Shown: positions 8,294 through 20,900, counted from the first letter of the stretch. The stretch: DNA of 44,534 bases from Deinococcus aquiradiocola (GCF_014646915.1 NZ_BMOE01000021.1:1-44534); one strand, 5' to 3'. Notes: generated by a model not told the origin, from the sequence alone. Numbers and translations: made by a program.

Positions 8294-9163
8294 ATGCAGA
8301 AACTTCTTCCGGTCCTGACCCTGGCGGTCCTGAGCCACGCGGCCGCCACCACGTACCCCCTCACCCTGACGGACGACCTGGGCCGCAAGGTCACGCTGCG
8401 CGCCGAGCCGAAACGCATCGTGAGCGTCCTGCCGAGCAGCACCGAGACGGTGTGCGCGCTGGGCGCGTGCGCGCGGCTGGTGGGCGTGGACGAGTACTCG
8501 AACTTCCCGGCGCAGGTGAACGCCCTGCCGAAGGTGGGCGGGCTGTACACGCCGAACATCGAGGCGATGGTGGCGCTCAAGCCGGACCTCGTGATCGTCG
8601 GGAAGTCCGGGAAGCTGGCGGACAGCCTGACGGCGGCGGGCGTGCCGGTCCTGGCCCTCAACCCGGAGACGTACGAGGAGGTGTTCAGCAAGACGCTGAC
8701 GCTGGGCCGCGTGCTGAACCGCGAGGCGGCCGCGAAGAACCTCGTGGTCCAGATGCGGCGCGACATCGCGAAGGTCGAGATCCTGACGCGCAACGCGCCG
8801 CACCGGCCGAGCGCGTACTACGAGATCGACCCGACGCCGTACACGGCCGGGCCGAACAGTTTCATCGGGGTGCTGCTCGGGAAGGCAGGCGCGACGAACA
8901 TCATTCCGGCGAGCCTGGGCGAATTTCCGAAGATCTCGCCGGAACTGGTGGTGCAGGCCAACCCGGAGCTGATGCTGGGCCTGGACGTGGCGACGGCGCG
9001 CGCGCGTCCCGGCTGGGCGGGCCTGCGGGCCGTGCGGTCCGGCCGCGTGGTGAGCGTCCCGGCGGGCAGCACGCTGGACGACATCCTGAACCGGCCGGGG
9101 CCGCGCCTGCCGCTGGCGCTGGCGGCCCTCGCGAAGATCGTGCATCCGGAACTGTTCCGGTGA
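8294..9163 (+). CDS. ABC transporter substrate-binding protein, vitamin B12 (BtuF-like) type
   Basis: The 289-residue periplasmic-binding protein has a signal peptide (about residues 1-18, LTLAVLSHAAA). The family opening YPLTLTDDLGRKVTL, then PKRIVSVLPSSTETVCALGA and LVGVDEYSNFP, is characteristic of the BtuF/FhuD class that carries cobalamin or siderophores. The partner permease (9173) and ATPase (10231) follow at once. AAGGAG upstream fixes the ATG. A B12 ligand is favoured because an AdoCbl-dependent ribonucleotide reductase and a methylmalonyl-CoA epimerase-like gene are in the same window; haem or a siderophore cannot be excluded by sequence alone. Confidence 0.85.
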   Translation: MQKLLPVLTLAVLSHAAATTYPLTLTDDLGRKVTLRAEPKRIVSVLPSSTETVCALGACARLVGVDEYSNFPAQVNALPKVGGLYTPNIEAMVALKPDLVIVGKSGKLADSLTAAGVPVLALNPETYEEVFSKTLTLGRVLNREAAAKNLVVQMRRDIAKVEILTRNAPHRPSAYYEIDPTPYTAGPNSFIGVLLGKAGATNIIPASLGEFPKISPELVVQANPELMLGLDVATARARPGWAGLRAVRSGRVVSVPAGSTLDDILNRPGPRLPLALAALAKIVHPELFR

Positions 9164-9172
9164 GGGGGGGCC

Positions 9173-10230
9173 GTGCCCGCGCGTGACGCGCTCCGGGTGA
9201 ACGGGGCGGGCACGGGAAACGGGGCAGGCACAGGACCGGCCGCGCGCACCCTGGCGTGGCGCACGGCGCTGCTCTTGGCGCTGGTGCTGCTGGCGGTGCT
9301 GCTGGCCGTGTCGCTCGGCAGCGTGAACGTGCCGCTGCCGGACACGCTGCGCGGCGTGTGGCACGGCCTGCGCGGGCAGACGCTCAGTGGGTCGGACGTG
9401 ATCGTGTGGCAGTTGCGGTTCCCGCGCGTGGCGCTGGGCCTGCTGGTCGGCGCGAGCCTCGGGCTGTGCGGCGGGGCGTACCAGGGCGTGTTCCGTAACC
9501 CGCTCGCGGACCCGTACCTGATGGGCGTGGCGAGCGGCGCGGGCCTGGGCGCGACGCTGGCGGTGGTGGCGGGCTGGCCGAGCGCGGCGGTGCCGCTCGT
9601 GGCGCTGGCGGGGTCGCTGCTGAGCGTGACGGTGTCGCTGGCCCTGGCACGCAGCGGGCGTCGCCTGCCGCCCGTGCGGCTCATCCTGAGCGGCGTGGTG
9701 GTGGGCAGCATCCTGACGGCGGTCAGCACGTACCTGCTGCTGCTCACGGAGGACCGGGTGCGGCAGGTGTTCAGTTTCACGCTGGGGAACCTCGCGTTCG
9801 GCGGGTGGCGGCAGGTGGGGACGGTGCTGCCGTACGCGCTGCTGGGCGGCGGGACGCTGCTGCTGCTGTCGCGCGCCCTGAACATGCTGCAGCTGGGCGA
9901 CCTGACGGCCCGCAGCCTGGGCCTGCCGGTGGAGCGGCTGCGGCTGATCGTGATCGTGGCGGCGAGCCTGGTGACGGCGGCCGCCGTGAGTTACGCGGGC
10001 ATCATCGGCTTCGTGGGGCTGGTCACGCCTCACCTCGTGCGGCGCGTGTGGGGCGGGGATCACCGGGTGCTGCTGCCGGTGTCGGCCCTGGCGGGCGGGG
10101 GGCTGCTGGTGCTGTCGGACCTGCTGGCCCGCACCCTGACGCGCCCGACGGAGCTGCCGGTGGGCGTCGTGACGACGCTGCTGGGCGGGCCGTTCTTCCT
10201 GTACCTGCTGCGGCAGACGCGGGACGACGC

Positions 10231-10234
<4 letters not shown>
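9173..10234 (+). CDS. ABC transporter permease, FecCD/BtuC family
   Basis: The 353-residue integral membrane protein has many hydrophobic helices, as expected for FecCD-family permeases (about ten segments). Family motifs include LRFPRVALGLLVGASLGLCG, GVFRNPLADPYLMG and the late stretch GIIGFVGLVTPHLVRRVWG, which contacts the ATPase. The GTG at 9173 is preceded by a purine-rich AGGGGGG. The gene lies 9 nt after the binding protein and overlaps the ATPase gene by 4 bp, so the three genes form one operon for uptake of cobalamin or another metal chelate. Confidence 0.9.
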
Positions 10235-11073
<839 letters not shown>

Positions 11074-11092
11074 CTCCCTCCCCTCCCCCACC

Positions 11093-11446
11093 ATGACGCC
11101 ACCTTACTTCCGCACGTCCGCCCACCTGCTCGTCTGCCAGCACACCAACTGCCGGACGCGCGGCTCCGACCTGCTGTACCGCGCCCTGTGGAACGCGCTG
11201 GACCGTGAGCGGCTCGCGTACTTCAAGACGGGCGGCAGCGTGCGCCTCACCGAGAGCGGCTGTCTGGGCGCGTGCACGTCCGGGCCGGTGATGTGCGTGT
11301 ACCGGCAGCGGGACGCGGCGGCAGGTGGGTCCGGGGGGCTGGAGGAGGCGTGGTACGCGGCGACCACGCTGCCGCTCGCGCTGCGGGTGGCGCGCGCCGC
11401 GCACGAGGGCACGGACCTGCCCACCGACGGGCGGTACGGCCCGTGA
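11093..11446 (+). CDS. [2Fe-2S] thioredoxin-like ferredoxin domain protein
   Basis: The 117-residue protein has cysteines Cys15 and Cys20 (LLVCQHTNC) and Cys57 and Cys61 (ESGCLGAC), the pattern of thioredoxin-like [2Fe-2S] ferredoxins, with GPVMCVY after the cluster. Such proteins carry single electrons. It follows the cobalamin-type importer by 19 nt and overlaps the next gene by 4 bp. A role in reduction of imported corrinoid or in iron-sulfur supply is conceivable, but that is inference from position only. Confidence 0.75.
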   Translation: MTPPYFRTSAHLLVCQHTNCRTRGSDLLYRALWNALDRERLAYFKTGGSVRLTESGCLGACTSGPVMCVYRQRDAAAGGSGGLEEAWYAATTLPLALRVARAAHEGTDLPTDGRYGP

Positions 11447-12060
11447 CGCCCGTCCGCACCACGGCGGTCCTGACGCCGGACGCGGTGCTGGACGCCGTGA
11501 GGCGCAACCCGGTGAACGTCGCCATTCTGGAGCGGCTGCCGGACCTGGGCGCGCCGCAGGCGCAGCTGGTGGCGGGCTGCGTGTTCGGCGCGGTCTGGAA
11601 CGCGCAGGCCGGGCTGGACGCGACGGCGCACGTGCGCGACTACGACGTGTTCTACTTCGATCCCGATACGGGGTACGGCGCGGAGGACGAGGTGATCCGG
11701 CGGGCCGGGCAGCTGTTCGCGGACCTGGGCGTGACGGTCGAGGTGCGCAATCAGGCGCGCGTGCACCTGTGGTTCGAGTCGAGGTTCGGGCAGACGCGGC
11801 CCGCCATCGGGAGCGTGCGTGAGGGCATCGATCAGTTCCTGGTGCGCTGCACGTGCCTGGGCGTGGACGCGGCGGGCACCCTGTACGCCCCGTACGGCCT
11901 GCAGGAACTGGCGGCGGGCGTGCTGCGCCCCAACCCGCTGAACGCCGACGACGGCACGCTGTACCGCGCCAAGGTGGACAGTTACCGGGCGCGGTGGCCG
12001 TGGCTGCGGGACGACGCGGGCGGCCCGCCCGGCCCGCTGACCGGCCCACCGCACGCCTGA
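11443..12060 (+). CDS. Nucleotidyltransferase-like protein (DUF925 type)
   Basis: The 205-residue protein contains AGCVFGAVWNAQ followed by DYDVFYFD, the glycine-rich and Asp-x-Asp elements of a nucleotidyltransferase fold found in a widespread uncharacterised family. The GTG overlaps the ferredoxin-like TGA by 4 bp, so translation is coupled. The C-terminal part (ARWPWLRDDAGG) is family-like followed by a Gly/Pro-rich tail. The substrate is unknown; association with the B12 importer is by position only. Confidence 0.65.
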   Translation: MTPVRTTAVLTPDAVLDAVRRNPVNVAILERLPDLGAPQAQLVAGCVFGAVWNAQAGLDATAHVRDYDVFYFDPDTGYGAEDEVIRRAGQLFADLGVTVEVRNQARVHLWFESRFGQTRPAIGSVREGIDQFLVRCTCLGVDAAGTLYAPYGLQELAAGVLRPNPLNADDGTLYRAKVDSYRARWPWLRDDAGGPPGPLTGPPHA

Positions 12061-12113
12061 TCGGGGCGGGGCTCGCCGGGGGGGCGGGGGCAGGTGGGGG
12101 TTGCCGTTTGCGA

Positions 12114-12143
12114 TTGTTCCGCCCGGGCGGGGCGTGCTGTAAT
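12114..12143 (+). promoter_or_regulatory. Candidate promoter of the ribonucleotide reductase gene
   Basis: TTGTTC (12114-12119), an 18-bp spacer and TGTAAT (12138-12143), preceded by TGc as an extended -10 element. It would give a 5' leader of about 250 nt in which the NrdR-like boxes lie. A promoter closer to the boxes was not convincing. Confidence 0.4.
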
Positions 12144-12219
12144 GCTCGGGTCCCGCCGTATTGGCGTGCCCTACCGTGACCCTGCTGACACAACAGTGTT
12201 CCTGCACCCTGACCCGCAG

Positions 12220-12235
12220 GCACCATATCTGGTAC
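12220..12235 (+). promoter_or_regulatory. NrdR-like box 1
   Basis: GCACCATATCTGGTAC matches the known NrdR consensus (ACACWATATATWGTGT) in roughly ten of sixteen positions. Its start lies 31 bp before that of box 2, the usual helical phasing of NrdR site pairs. Together the boxes also form a 13-bp inverted repeat (12223-12235 with 12251-12263, one T-G pair). Confidence 0.55.
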
Positions 12236-12250
12236 GGTTCTGCAAGGTTG

Positions 12251-12266
12251 GTACCAGATGTGGATC
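12251..12266 (+). promoter_or_regulatory. NrdR-like box 2
   Basis: GTACCAGATGTGGATC is weaker on its own than box 1 but stands exactly 31 bp after it. NrdR is the ATP/dATP-sensing repressor of ribonucleotide reductase genes. Confidence 0.45.
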
Positions 12267-12350
12267 CTGAAGCTGGATTCAGAATCGGGAACGTGTTACA
12301 TTTGGACCATCAGTTCAGCCGCCGCCCACAGGGGCGGTCTCCCACCCGTG

Positions 12351-12368
12351 CGCCGCTGCAGAGCGGCG
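12351..12368 (+). other. Leader hairpin before nrdJ
   Basis: CGCCGCT-GCAG-AGCGGCG forms a 7-bp stem about 35 nt before the nrdJ ATG and is followed by CCTTTTCG. It could be a leader structure; no regulator is implied by sequence. Confidence 0.35.
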
Positions 12369-12402
12369 TGAGCCTTTTCGTGCCGAGCACCACAGGAGCG
12401 CC

Positions 12403-15426
<3,024 letters not shown>

Positions 15427-15470
15427 ACAAGGGCAGGTGAAGTAGGCCGCGCCGCCCGCAACGGATTCAG

Positions 15471-15500
15471 AGAGGGGAGCTTCGGCTCCTCTCTTTCTGT
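15471..15500 (+). terminator. Intrinsic terminator after nrdJ
   Basis: A 10-bp stem AGAGGGGAGC/GCTCCTCTCT closed by a stable TTCG loop, followed by TTCTGTT. It lies 45 nt after the nrdJ stop. Confidence 0.8.
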
Positions 15501-15552
15501 TGATGGTGTGCGGCGCGTGAAGGTTCTCACCCCCCCGGAGTGTGACGGTGCT

Positions 15553-15558
15553 TATGAT
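15553..15558 (+). promoter_or_regulatory. -10 hexamer of a probable leaderless promoter (LysM protein)
   Basis: TATGAT, then 6 nt, then GTG at 15565. It supports this GTG over the in-frame GTG at 15508, which would sit between the terminator and the hexamer. Confidence 0.5.
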
Positions 15559-15564
15559 GTCGGG

Positions 15565-16476
15565 GTGAGCCTTCCTGTGTGCCGTGCTGCCCTGCGTTCG
15601 GCGTGGGTGCTGTTGTCGTTCGTGGTGGGGCCCTGCGCGGTGGCGGCGCCTTACACCGTGCGGAGCGGGGATACGCTCTACTCGGTCGCGCAGCGGTTCG
15701 GGACGGACCCTCAGACGCTGCGGGACCGGAATCTGCTGTCGTCACCGACGCTGGCAGTGGGGCAGGTGCTGCAGGTACCGGACGCGCCTGCGCCCATCCC
15801 CGCTCCGGCGCGGCAGGCGGCCCGTGCGGGCGCGGTGAGCACCACGCGGGCGCTCCCGTCCGGGTTGCCGGTGGTGACGCCCGGCACGATTCGCGGGCCG
15901 GTCGCGTGGAAGGTGACGCCGCAGCCGACCGTGGCGGGCTTCATCGGGTACCTGCCGAGCATCGCGACGACGGCGTTCGGGAACGCGTTGCCGGTCCGGA
16001 CGTACCTGGAGGGGCTGGCTTTCGACTTCCAGACGTACAACAACTGCGGGCCGAGTGCGCTGTCGGCGGTGCTGGGCTTCTACAAGGCGCAGGTGGGGCA
16101 GGACGCGATCCGGCGGGCGACGCGGGAAGGGAACGGGTACATGCGCGTGTCGGCCATCGCGCCGGAGCTGCGGAAGTTCGGGCTGCGGACCGTCACGATC
16201 CGGAACGGGCGGCTGGATCAGGTGAAGCGGCTGCTGTCGCTGGGCATTCCGGTGATCGTGCTGCAGTGGTTCGACCGTCCGGGGCACATCGCGCACTTCC
16301 GGGTGGTGCGCGGGTACGACGATCAGGCGGGGCTGGTGTGGGTGAGTGACAGCATGGTGGGGCCGGTGTCGTACCTGAACTACGCGAGTTTCGATGCACT
16401 GTGGAACACGCAGGGGCGGCAGATGTTCCCGGTGTACCCGGACGGGTTCGACGGGGCGGTGCGGGCGCTGCTGTAG
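15565..16476 (+). CDS. Secreted LysM-domain protein with C39-like cysteine peptidase domain
   Basis: The 303-residue protein has a signal segment (about 5-28, ending AVAA), one LysM peptidoglycan-binding repeat (YTVRSGDTLYSVAQRF to VGQVLQVP, about 29-72), a Pro/Ala-rich linker, and a C39-like papain-fold domain. The candidate catalytic Cys161 is in NNCGPSALSAVL and the candidate His in GHIAHFRVVRGYDD, with a following Asp in WVSDSM. It is likely exported and bound to the cell wall. Whether it cleaves peptides or is a non-catalytic relative is uncertain. The gene lies between the nrdJ terminator and birA. Confidence 0.75.
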   Translation: MSLPVCRAALRSAWVLLSFVVGPCAVAAPYTVRSGDTLYSVAQRFGTDPQTLRDRNLLSSPTLAVGQVLQVPDAPAPIPAPARQAARAGAVSTTRALPSGLPVVTPGTIRGPVAWKVTPQPTVAGFIGYLPSIATTAFGNALPVRTYLEGLAFDFQTYNNCGPSALSAVLGFYKAQVGQDAIRRATREGNGYMRVSAIAPELRKFGLRTVTIRNGRLDQVKRLLSLGIPVIVLQWFDRPGHIAHFRVVRGYDDQAGLVWVSDSMVGPVSYLNYASFDALWNTQGRQMFPVYPDGFDGAVRALL

Positions 16477-16518
16477 GGCGGGTGCGGGTCGCGCTTGCCT
16501 GCGGGCGCGGGGTGGGTG

Positions 16519-16524
16519 CAGACT
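16519..16524 (+). promoter_or_regulatory. -10-like hexamer before birA
   Basis: CAGACT, then 6 nt, then GTG at 16531. It is weaker than the others because the first base is C, but has the same spacing. Confidence 0.3.
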
Positions 16525-16530
16525 GCTCGG

Positions 16531-17469
16531 GTGCCTGCCCGCCTGCTGCCGCTGCTGACTGACGTGCCCGTTTCCGGTGAGCGCCTCGCGCGGACGCTGG
16601 GGGTGGGGCGGGTGAGCGTGAATTCGTTCGCGCGGGCGCTGCAGGAGGAGGGCTTCCCGGTGGTGGTGTCGCGGCGCGGTTACGCGCTGGAGGCGGGCTC
16701 GCCCGCGCCGTCGCTGCTGGACCTGGGTGGGCGGCCGTACCGGTACGTGGGCACGACGGGCAGCACGCAGGACGACGTGCGCGCGTGGGCGGCCGACGCG
16801 CAGGACCCGGCCGTGCCGGGCGCGGTGGTGCTGGCGGAACGGCAGACGAGCGGGCGTGGGCGGCGCGGCCGGGTGTGGGAGGGGCCGGGCGAGGCGGCGG
16901 GCCGGAACCTGACGTTCAGCATGCTGCTGCCCGCACCGGTGGACGTGGCGCGGCTGGCGCTGCTGCCGCTGGCGGCGGGCGTGGCGCTCGCGCGGACGAC
17001 GCAGGCGCTGGCGGGCGTGGGGGGCCTGAAGTGGCCGAACGACCTGCTGGACCCGCGTGGCCGGAAGCTGGCGGGCATTCTGCTGGAGGCGGACGTGCGC
17101 GGTGAGGACGTGACGCGGGCGGTGCTGGGCATCGGGTTGAACGTGGGGTCGGCGCCCGTGACGACGCAGGCGGGCGGGAGTGCGTGCCTGCAGGAGTTCG
17201 CGCCGGACGTGCGGCGCAGCGACGTGCTGACGGTGCTGCTGCCCGCGCTGGACCGCTGGCTGGCCGCGCCCGGCGAGGCCATTCTGGAGGCTTGGCGGGC
17301 GGCGTCCGTGACGCTGGGGCAGCCGGTGACGGTGAGCACGGCGGGCGGCGTGCTGAGTGGCGTGGCGCGGGAGCTCGCGCCGGACGGGGCACTGGTGGTG
17401 GTGGCCGGGGACGGTTCGGTGCACCGGGTGACGGCGGGGGACGTGCAGCTGGTGGGTCGGCTGCAGTAG
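16531..17469 (+). CDS. birA: Biotin--[acetyl-CoA-carboxylase] ligase
   Basis: The 312-residue protein has an N-terminal winged-helix segment (about 1-55, VSGERLARTLGVGRVSVNSFARAL) and a biotin protein ligase domain. Diagnostic motifs are GSTQDDVRAWA, AERQTSGRGRRGRVW (biotinyl-AMP binding) and LKWPNDLL with GRKLAGILLEAD. It activates biotin with ATP and attaches it to carboxyl-carrier proteins; the DNA-binding domain implies that it may also regulate biotin genes. The C-terminal SH3-like cap is present (PVTVSTAGGVLSGVARELAPDG, near the end). Confidence 0.93.
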   Translation: MPARLLPLLTDVPVSGERLARTLGVGRVSVNSFARALQEEGFPVVVSRRGYALEAGSPAPSLLDLGGRPYRYVGTTGSTQDDVRAWAADAQDPAVPGAVVLAERQTSGRGRRGRVWEGPGEAAGRNLTFSMLLPAPVDVARLALLPLAAGVALARTTQALAGVGGLKWPNDLLDPRGRKLAGILLEADVRGEDVTRAVLGIGLNVGSAPVTTQAGGSACLQEFAPDVRRSDVLTVLLPALDRWLAAPGEAILEAWRAASVTLGQPVTVSTAGGVLSGVARELAPDGALVVVAGDGSVHRVTAGDVQLVGRLQ

Positions 17470-17621
17470 GGGCGTGCGCCCTCCGGGCCGCCCTGGTGCG
17501 GGCGCTGCTGGAAGCTGCATTTGTCGTTCCACGGGTCGGAATGTGCGGGCGTGGGCGCGCTACACTCTGGGCCTTCCGGGTTCACGGTACACGGGCGCGG
17601 CCGGTCCGCAGACCCGCCGAG

Positions 17622-17656
17622 TTATCCACAAGGTTATCCACAGGCACTGTGGATAA
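17622..17656. promoter_or_regulatory. DnaA boxes, group 1 (three boxes)
   Basis: Two direct TTATCCACA boxes 3 bp apart, then an inverted copy (TGTGGATAA) after 5 bp. Confidence 0.85.
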
Positions 17657-17758
17657 GGGACACCCGTCCCGCCGGGGGCGGAACCGTGCATACGCTTCAA
17701 TCGTCGTCTGGGCGGGCGTTCAGGTGCAGCTCAGGAATGCGCCGTACCCCTGCGGAAG

Positions 17759-17790
17759 TTATCCACAGGCTCACGTTTCACTGTGGATAA
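17759..17790. promoter_or_regulatory. DnaA boxes, group 2 (two boxes)
   Basis: An inverted pair: TTATCCACA at 17759-17767 and TGTGGATAA at 17782-17790, separated by 14 bp. Confidence 0.85.
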
Positions 17791-17818
17791 CTCACCCCGC
17801 AGGTCCGGCAGCGGCCAA

Positions 17819-18493
17819 TCACGGCGACCCGCTCTCCGCCTGCAGGGCCCGGTGCGCCTCACGCGCCGCCCGCACGAAGGCCCGCACCTGCTCCGGGTCC
17901 TTCACGCCGGGCGACGCCTCCAGGCGACTCACGGCGTCCACCGCAGCGGGGCGCAGCACCCGCACCGCCTCGGCCACGTTCAGCGGCCCCAGCCCCCCCG
18001 CCAGCCACGCTCCGGCCGGGAAGTCCGCCCGCAGGGCAGCCCAGTCGAGCGCCTCCCCGCTGCCGGGGTTCGGGGCGTCCAGCATCAGGGTCACAGGACC
18101 CTCTGGCGTCGTGCCCTGTCCGGCCAGCTCCGCCGGACGCAGCACACGCAGAACGGGATGGTAGCAGGCCAGCGCGCCCAGGTAAAGACTTGACACCTCG
18201 CCGTGAATCTGCACGGCCGACAGACGCGCCGTTTCCGCCGTTCGCAGCACCTCGTCGAGCGGCTGGTTCATGAACACCCCGACGCGCGCCACGCCCGCCC
18301 CGACCGACAGGCTGATGCGCCGCGCCGCCTGCACGTCCACCCGCCGCCGACTGCCCGGCGCGAAGATCAGCCCGATGGCGTCCGCGCCCGCCTCGGCGCT
18401 CAGCAGGGCGTCGTGCACGCTGGTCGTGCCGCACACCTTCACCAGCAGGCGCTCCGGCACGCCCCTCCCCTCCCCCGCCGCGCCGCGCGTCAC
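17819..18493 (-). CDS. trpF: Phosphoribosylanthranilate isomerase
   Basis: The 224-residue TIM-barrel enzyme isomerises N-(5-phosphoribosyl)anthranilate to the carboxyphenylamino-deoxyribulose phosphate in tryptophan synthesis. The catalytic Cys21 is in VKVCGTT and the catalytic Asp in [10 protein letters not shown]; the phosphate-binding stretches are [11 protein letters not shown] and [14 protein letters not shown]. The GTG overlaps the stop of the delta' gene by 4 bp. A start a few codons later is possible because residues 1-14 are not conserved-looking. No other trp genes are nearby. Confidence 0.9.
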   Translation of the reverse strand: MTRGAAGEGRGVPERLLVKVCGTTSVHDALLSAEAGADAIGLIFAPGSRRRVDVQAARRISLSVGAGVARVGVFMNQPLDEVLRTAETARLSAVQIHGEVSSLYLGALACYHPVLRVLRPAELAGQGTTPEGPVTLMLDAPNPGSGEALDWAALRADFPAGAWLAGGLGPLNVAEAVRVLRPAAVDAVSRLEASPGVKDPEQVRAFVRAAREAHRALQAESGSP

Positions 18494-19458
18494 CCGGCCT
18501 CCCCGAACGCGGCACGCAGGTCCAGCACGAACACCTGAAAGCTCAGGCTGGGGCTCGCGTACACCTCCAGCGCCGACAGCAGCCGCTCCAGCGCCGTGTC
18601 GGCCGCGGCGCGCACGGCGGGCATCTCCGAGCGCCACACGTACCGCAGCGCCTGCGGATGCCACTCGGTGTCGAAGCGCTTCTCGGTCGCCTCGGCGGCC
18701 TCCAGCGCCCCCATCAGCGGACCGCGCAGGGCCAGCGTCAGGGTGCGCGCGTCCTCCAGCGCCCCGGTGACGCGCTCGGCGTCCCGCAGCACGCCCGGAC
18801 GGCCCGCCGCGAGTTCCAGCAGGTCCGGCGGCCACCCGCCCGGCCCGCCCAGAGCACGCAGGTCGCCGTCCGGCACGGGCTGCACCGTGAGGCGCGCCGT
18901 GCGGCTCACGATGGTCGGCATGACGAGGCCCACGTCCTCCGCCAGGAACAGGAACAGCGCGTTGTGCGGCGGTTCCTCCACCAGTTTCAGCAGGGCGTTC
19001 GCCGCCTGCTCGTTCAGGAATTCCGCGCCGTCCACGATCACGACCCGGCGACGGTACGTGGGCCGCAGCTCCAGGAACTGGTACACGTGCTGCTCGTAAT
19101 CGCGGCCCTCGTCGCGCGCCTCCACGATCGCCCCCACCGGAATGATCCTGCGGCGCGCGGCCTTGCCGGTCGAGGTGGTCGTGCGGGGCGACACCACCAG
19201 CAGGTCCGGGTGCGCGCCCGGCTGCGTCTCGCTGAGCGCCACGGCCCGGCACGACGCGCACTCCCCGCACGCCTCGCCCGTCAGGCCGTCCAGGGTGGGG
19301 CCGGGCTGCAGGCAGTTCTGCAGGGCCGTGATCTCCAGTGCCAGCGCCCGCTTGCCGACGCGGGACGGGCCGGACAGCAGCAGCGCGTGCCCCGCGTACC
19401 GCCGCGCCTGCACCAGCAGCGCCGGATGCAGGGACGCGGGCAGGCGCGTCACGGTCAT
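18490..19458 (-). CDS. holB: DNA polymerase III delta' subunit
   Basis: The 322-residue clamp-loader subunit has a Walker A-like GPSRVGKRA (30-38), a zinc module (Cys49, Cys64, Cys67, Cys70), the Walker B-like [22 protein letters not shown] (in two parts) and sensor SRT. Such AAA+ subunits help load the beta clamp onto primed DNA. It is followed by trpF with a 4-bp overlap. The partly altered ATP motifs fit delta' proteins, which usually do not hydrolyse ATP. Confidence 0.9.
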   Translation of the reverse strand: MTVTRLPASLHPALLVQARRYAGHALLLSGPSRVGKRALALEITALQNCLQPGPTLDGLTGEACGECASCRAVALSETQPGAHPDLLVVSPRTTTSTGKAARRRIIPVGAIVEARDEGRDYEQHVYQFLELRPTYRRRVVIVDGAEFLNEQAANALLKLVEEPPHNALFLFLAEDVGLVMPTIVSRTARLTVQPVPDGDLRALGGPGGWPPDLLELAAGRPGVLRDAERVTGALEDARTLTLALRGPLMGALEAAEATEKRFDTEWHPQALRYVWRSEMPAVRAAADTALERLLSALEVYASPSLSFQVFVLDLRAAFGEAG

Positions 19459-19534
19459 CCGGCCTCCGACCGGATTCCGCAGCGTGTGCGGGGCCCCGTC
19501 CGGGTGGCACGAGCGGGCAGCACACGCGTTCCGT

Positions 19535-20296
19535 TCATTTCCCGATGCTCAGGCGGGCGGCCAGCACTTCCGGCAGGCCCGCCTCCAGAATCTGCGCCTG
19601 CGTCTGCGCGATGTCGTACGACACGCGGTACACCTGGAAGTTGTTGCGGGCCGTGTCGAAGATCGCGTAGCTCGCCTGCGGGTTCCCGTCGCGCGGCTGC
19701 CCGACCGAGCCGGGGTTCAGGATCACGCGCGCGGACGGCGGCACCATGTAACTCCCGCCGTCCTGGAACGCCTGGTACTTGATCCACTCGCCGACCGGGG
19801 CGTTCAGGGTCGCGTACACGCCCGGAATGTGCGTGTGCCCCACGAACCCCAGGCGGCCCAGCCAGTTCGCGAAGATGTCGCGGGCCGCCGTGACCGAATC
19901 GCTGTAATCGTCGAGGCTAGTGGGCGTCCCGTGCCGGTAGCGTGCGCCCACCTGCGGGTCGTCGATGCCGTCCACCCACTGGTGCAGTTCGGCGACGTCG
20001 CGCTTGCTGAGCAGGTTCCGCTGCCACTCCAGCGCCTGCGTCACGATGCCGTCGCTGCGCGCGTCGCTGCTGTGAATGAGGCGCAGCATCAGGTCCTCGT
20101 GATTCCCGAGGATGCAGGTGGCGTCCAGGTCGCGCAGCGTGTCCAGCACCTCGCGCGGCCTCGGGCCGTACCCGAGCGCGTCGCCGAGCGAGATCACCCG
20201 GTCGAACTTCCGCGTCCAGGCGTCCTTCATGACGGCCTGGAGGGCCACGCCGTTGGCGTGAATGTCGGACAGCAGCAGCAGACGCACGGCTGACAT
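19535..20296 (-). CDS. Metallophosphoesterase (calcineurin-like, YfcE/symmetrical-hydrolase type)
   Basis: The 253-residue protein has all metal-binding motifs of the calcineurin-like phosphoesterase family: LLSDIHANG (D-x-H), [10 protein letters not shown] (G-D-x-x-x), [10 protein letters not shown] (G-N-H-E) and VGHTHIPG (G-H-x-H). The [13 protein letters not shown] element is typical of YfcE-like phosphodiesterases and related serine/threonine phosphatase-like proteins. The start [11 protein letters not shown] puts the first motif near the N-terminus, as usual. A divergent promoter region of 60 bp is shared with the 20357 gene. The substrate is unknown. Confidence 0.88.
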   Translation of the reverse strand: MSAVRLLLLSDIHANGVALQAVMKDAWTRKFDRVISLGDALGYGPRPREVLDTLRDLDATCILGNHEDLMLRLIHSSDARSDGIVTQALEWQRNLLSKRDVAELHQWVDGIDDPQVGARYRHGTPTSLDDYSDSVTAARDIFANWLGRLGFVGHTHIPGVYATLNAPVGEWIKYQAFQDGGSYMVPPSARVILNPGSVGQPRDGNPQASYAIFDTARNNFQVYRVSYDIAQTQAQILEAGLPEVLAARLSIGK

Positions 20297-20344
20297 GATA
20301 GCGGCGGGCGCCGGAATTACCACCGGGCGCCCGTCCCGCCGATC

Positions 20345-20350
20345 TACACT
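20345..20350 (+). promoter_or_regulatory. -10 hexamer of a probable leaderless promoter (20357 gene)
   Basis: TACACT, then 6 nt (ggaccc), then ATG. Confidence 0.5.
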
Positions 20351-20356
20351 GGACCC

Positions 20357-20878
20357 ATGCGACTCGTGAACGTCTGGAGTGACCTGTACGGCAGCACCCT
20401 CGGCCTGTACGCCGGACGGGCGGGCGGGCACCGCTGGCTGGTGGCCTCCCCCCCGGAACTCGCGGGCGACCTCGCGGCGCACCTGGAGGCCCTGGACGGC
20501 AAGGGCGAGACGACGCTCCTCGTGCACGCGGGCCTCACGCCACTGCGGGCGGCCCTGGAAGCGCAGCTCGACCCGGTCCTGGGCCGCCCGCTGAGCGGCG
20601 TGGTGGTCGTGGCGGGCGCGTCGCTGGCAGGCGGCCCGGCCATGACGGTCACGGAGGGCACAGTAGACGGCGCGGACGGCCTGACGTGGCTGGAAGGCGG
20701 CCAGTTCCCCGCGTGGCAGGACGCGCTCGGCGCGCCCGGCGAGGAGGGCGAGAACGCGGCGGCCAGCGTGTGCGCGGCGCTCGGCGTGCCGGTCCGCGTG
20801 TGCAGCGCGCAGGACCTACCGGACGTGCTGCGCGGGTGGTGGACGGTCACGCCGCACGCCTTCGTCCCGGGCGGCTGA
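20357..20878 (+). CDS. Hypothetical protein
   Basis: The 173-residue protein has no family I recognise. It has no signal peptide or membrane segment, alternates short hydrophobic strands ([18 protein letters not shown]) with acidic stretches, and is probably cytosolic and alpha/beta. A TACACT hexamer 6 nt upstream of the ATG supports the start. It is divergent from the metallophosphoesterase and ends 22 bp before the first copy of the dispersed inverted-repeat element. Confidence 0.65.
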   Translation: MRLVNVWSDLYGSTLGLYAGRAGGHRWLVASPPELAGDLAAHLEALDGKGETTLLVHAGLTPLRAALEAQLDPVLGRPLSGVVVVAGASLAGGPAMTVTEGTVDGADGLTWLEGGQFPAWQDALGAPGEEGENAAASVCAALGVPVRVCSAQDLPDVLRGWWTVTPHAFVPGG

Positions 20879-20900
20879 ACGCCCGGAGCTCAGCTGGGTC

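Larger units (their letters stand above)
17470..17818. other. Convergent intergenic region with DnaA-box cluster (candidate oriC or DnaA-titration site)
   Basis: The 349-bp gap lies between the 3' ends of birA (plus) and trpF (minus), so no promoter is needed for either neighbour. It contains five perfect TTATCCACA boxes in two groups: 17622-17630, 17634-17642 and 17648-17656 (reverse), then 17759-17767 and 17782-17790 (reverse). No strong AT-rich unwinding element is obvious, and dnaA/dnaN are not in the window. Bacterial oriC or a datA-like DnaA sink are the two readings. Confidence 0.6.

Noticed and set aside
8058..8318. 86-codon open frame before the importer gene
   Set aside because: It lacks a ribosome binding site, has Arg/Pro/Gly-rich composition of a random GC-rich frame, and runs into the true ATG region in another frame.
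15508..15564. Earlier GTG for the LysM protein
   Set aside because: It falls directly after the nrdJ terminator and before the TATGAT hexamer, and would put 19 charged residues before the signal peptide.
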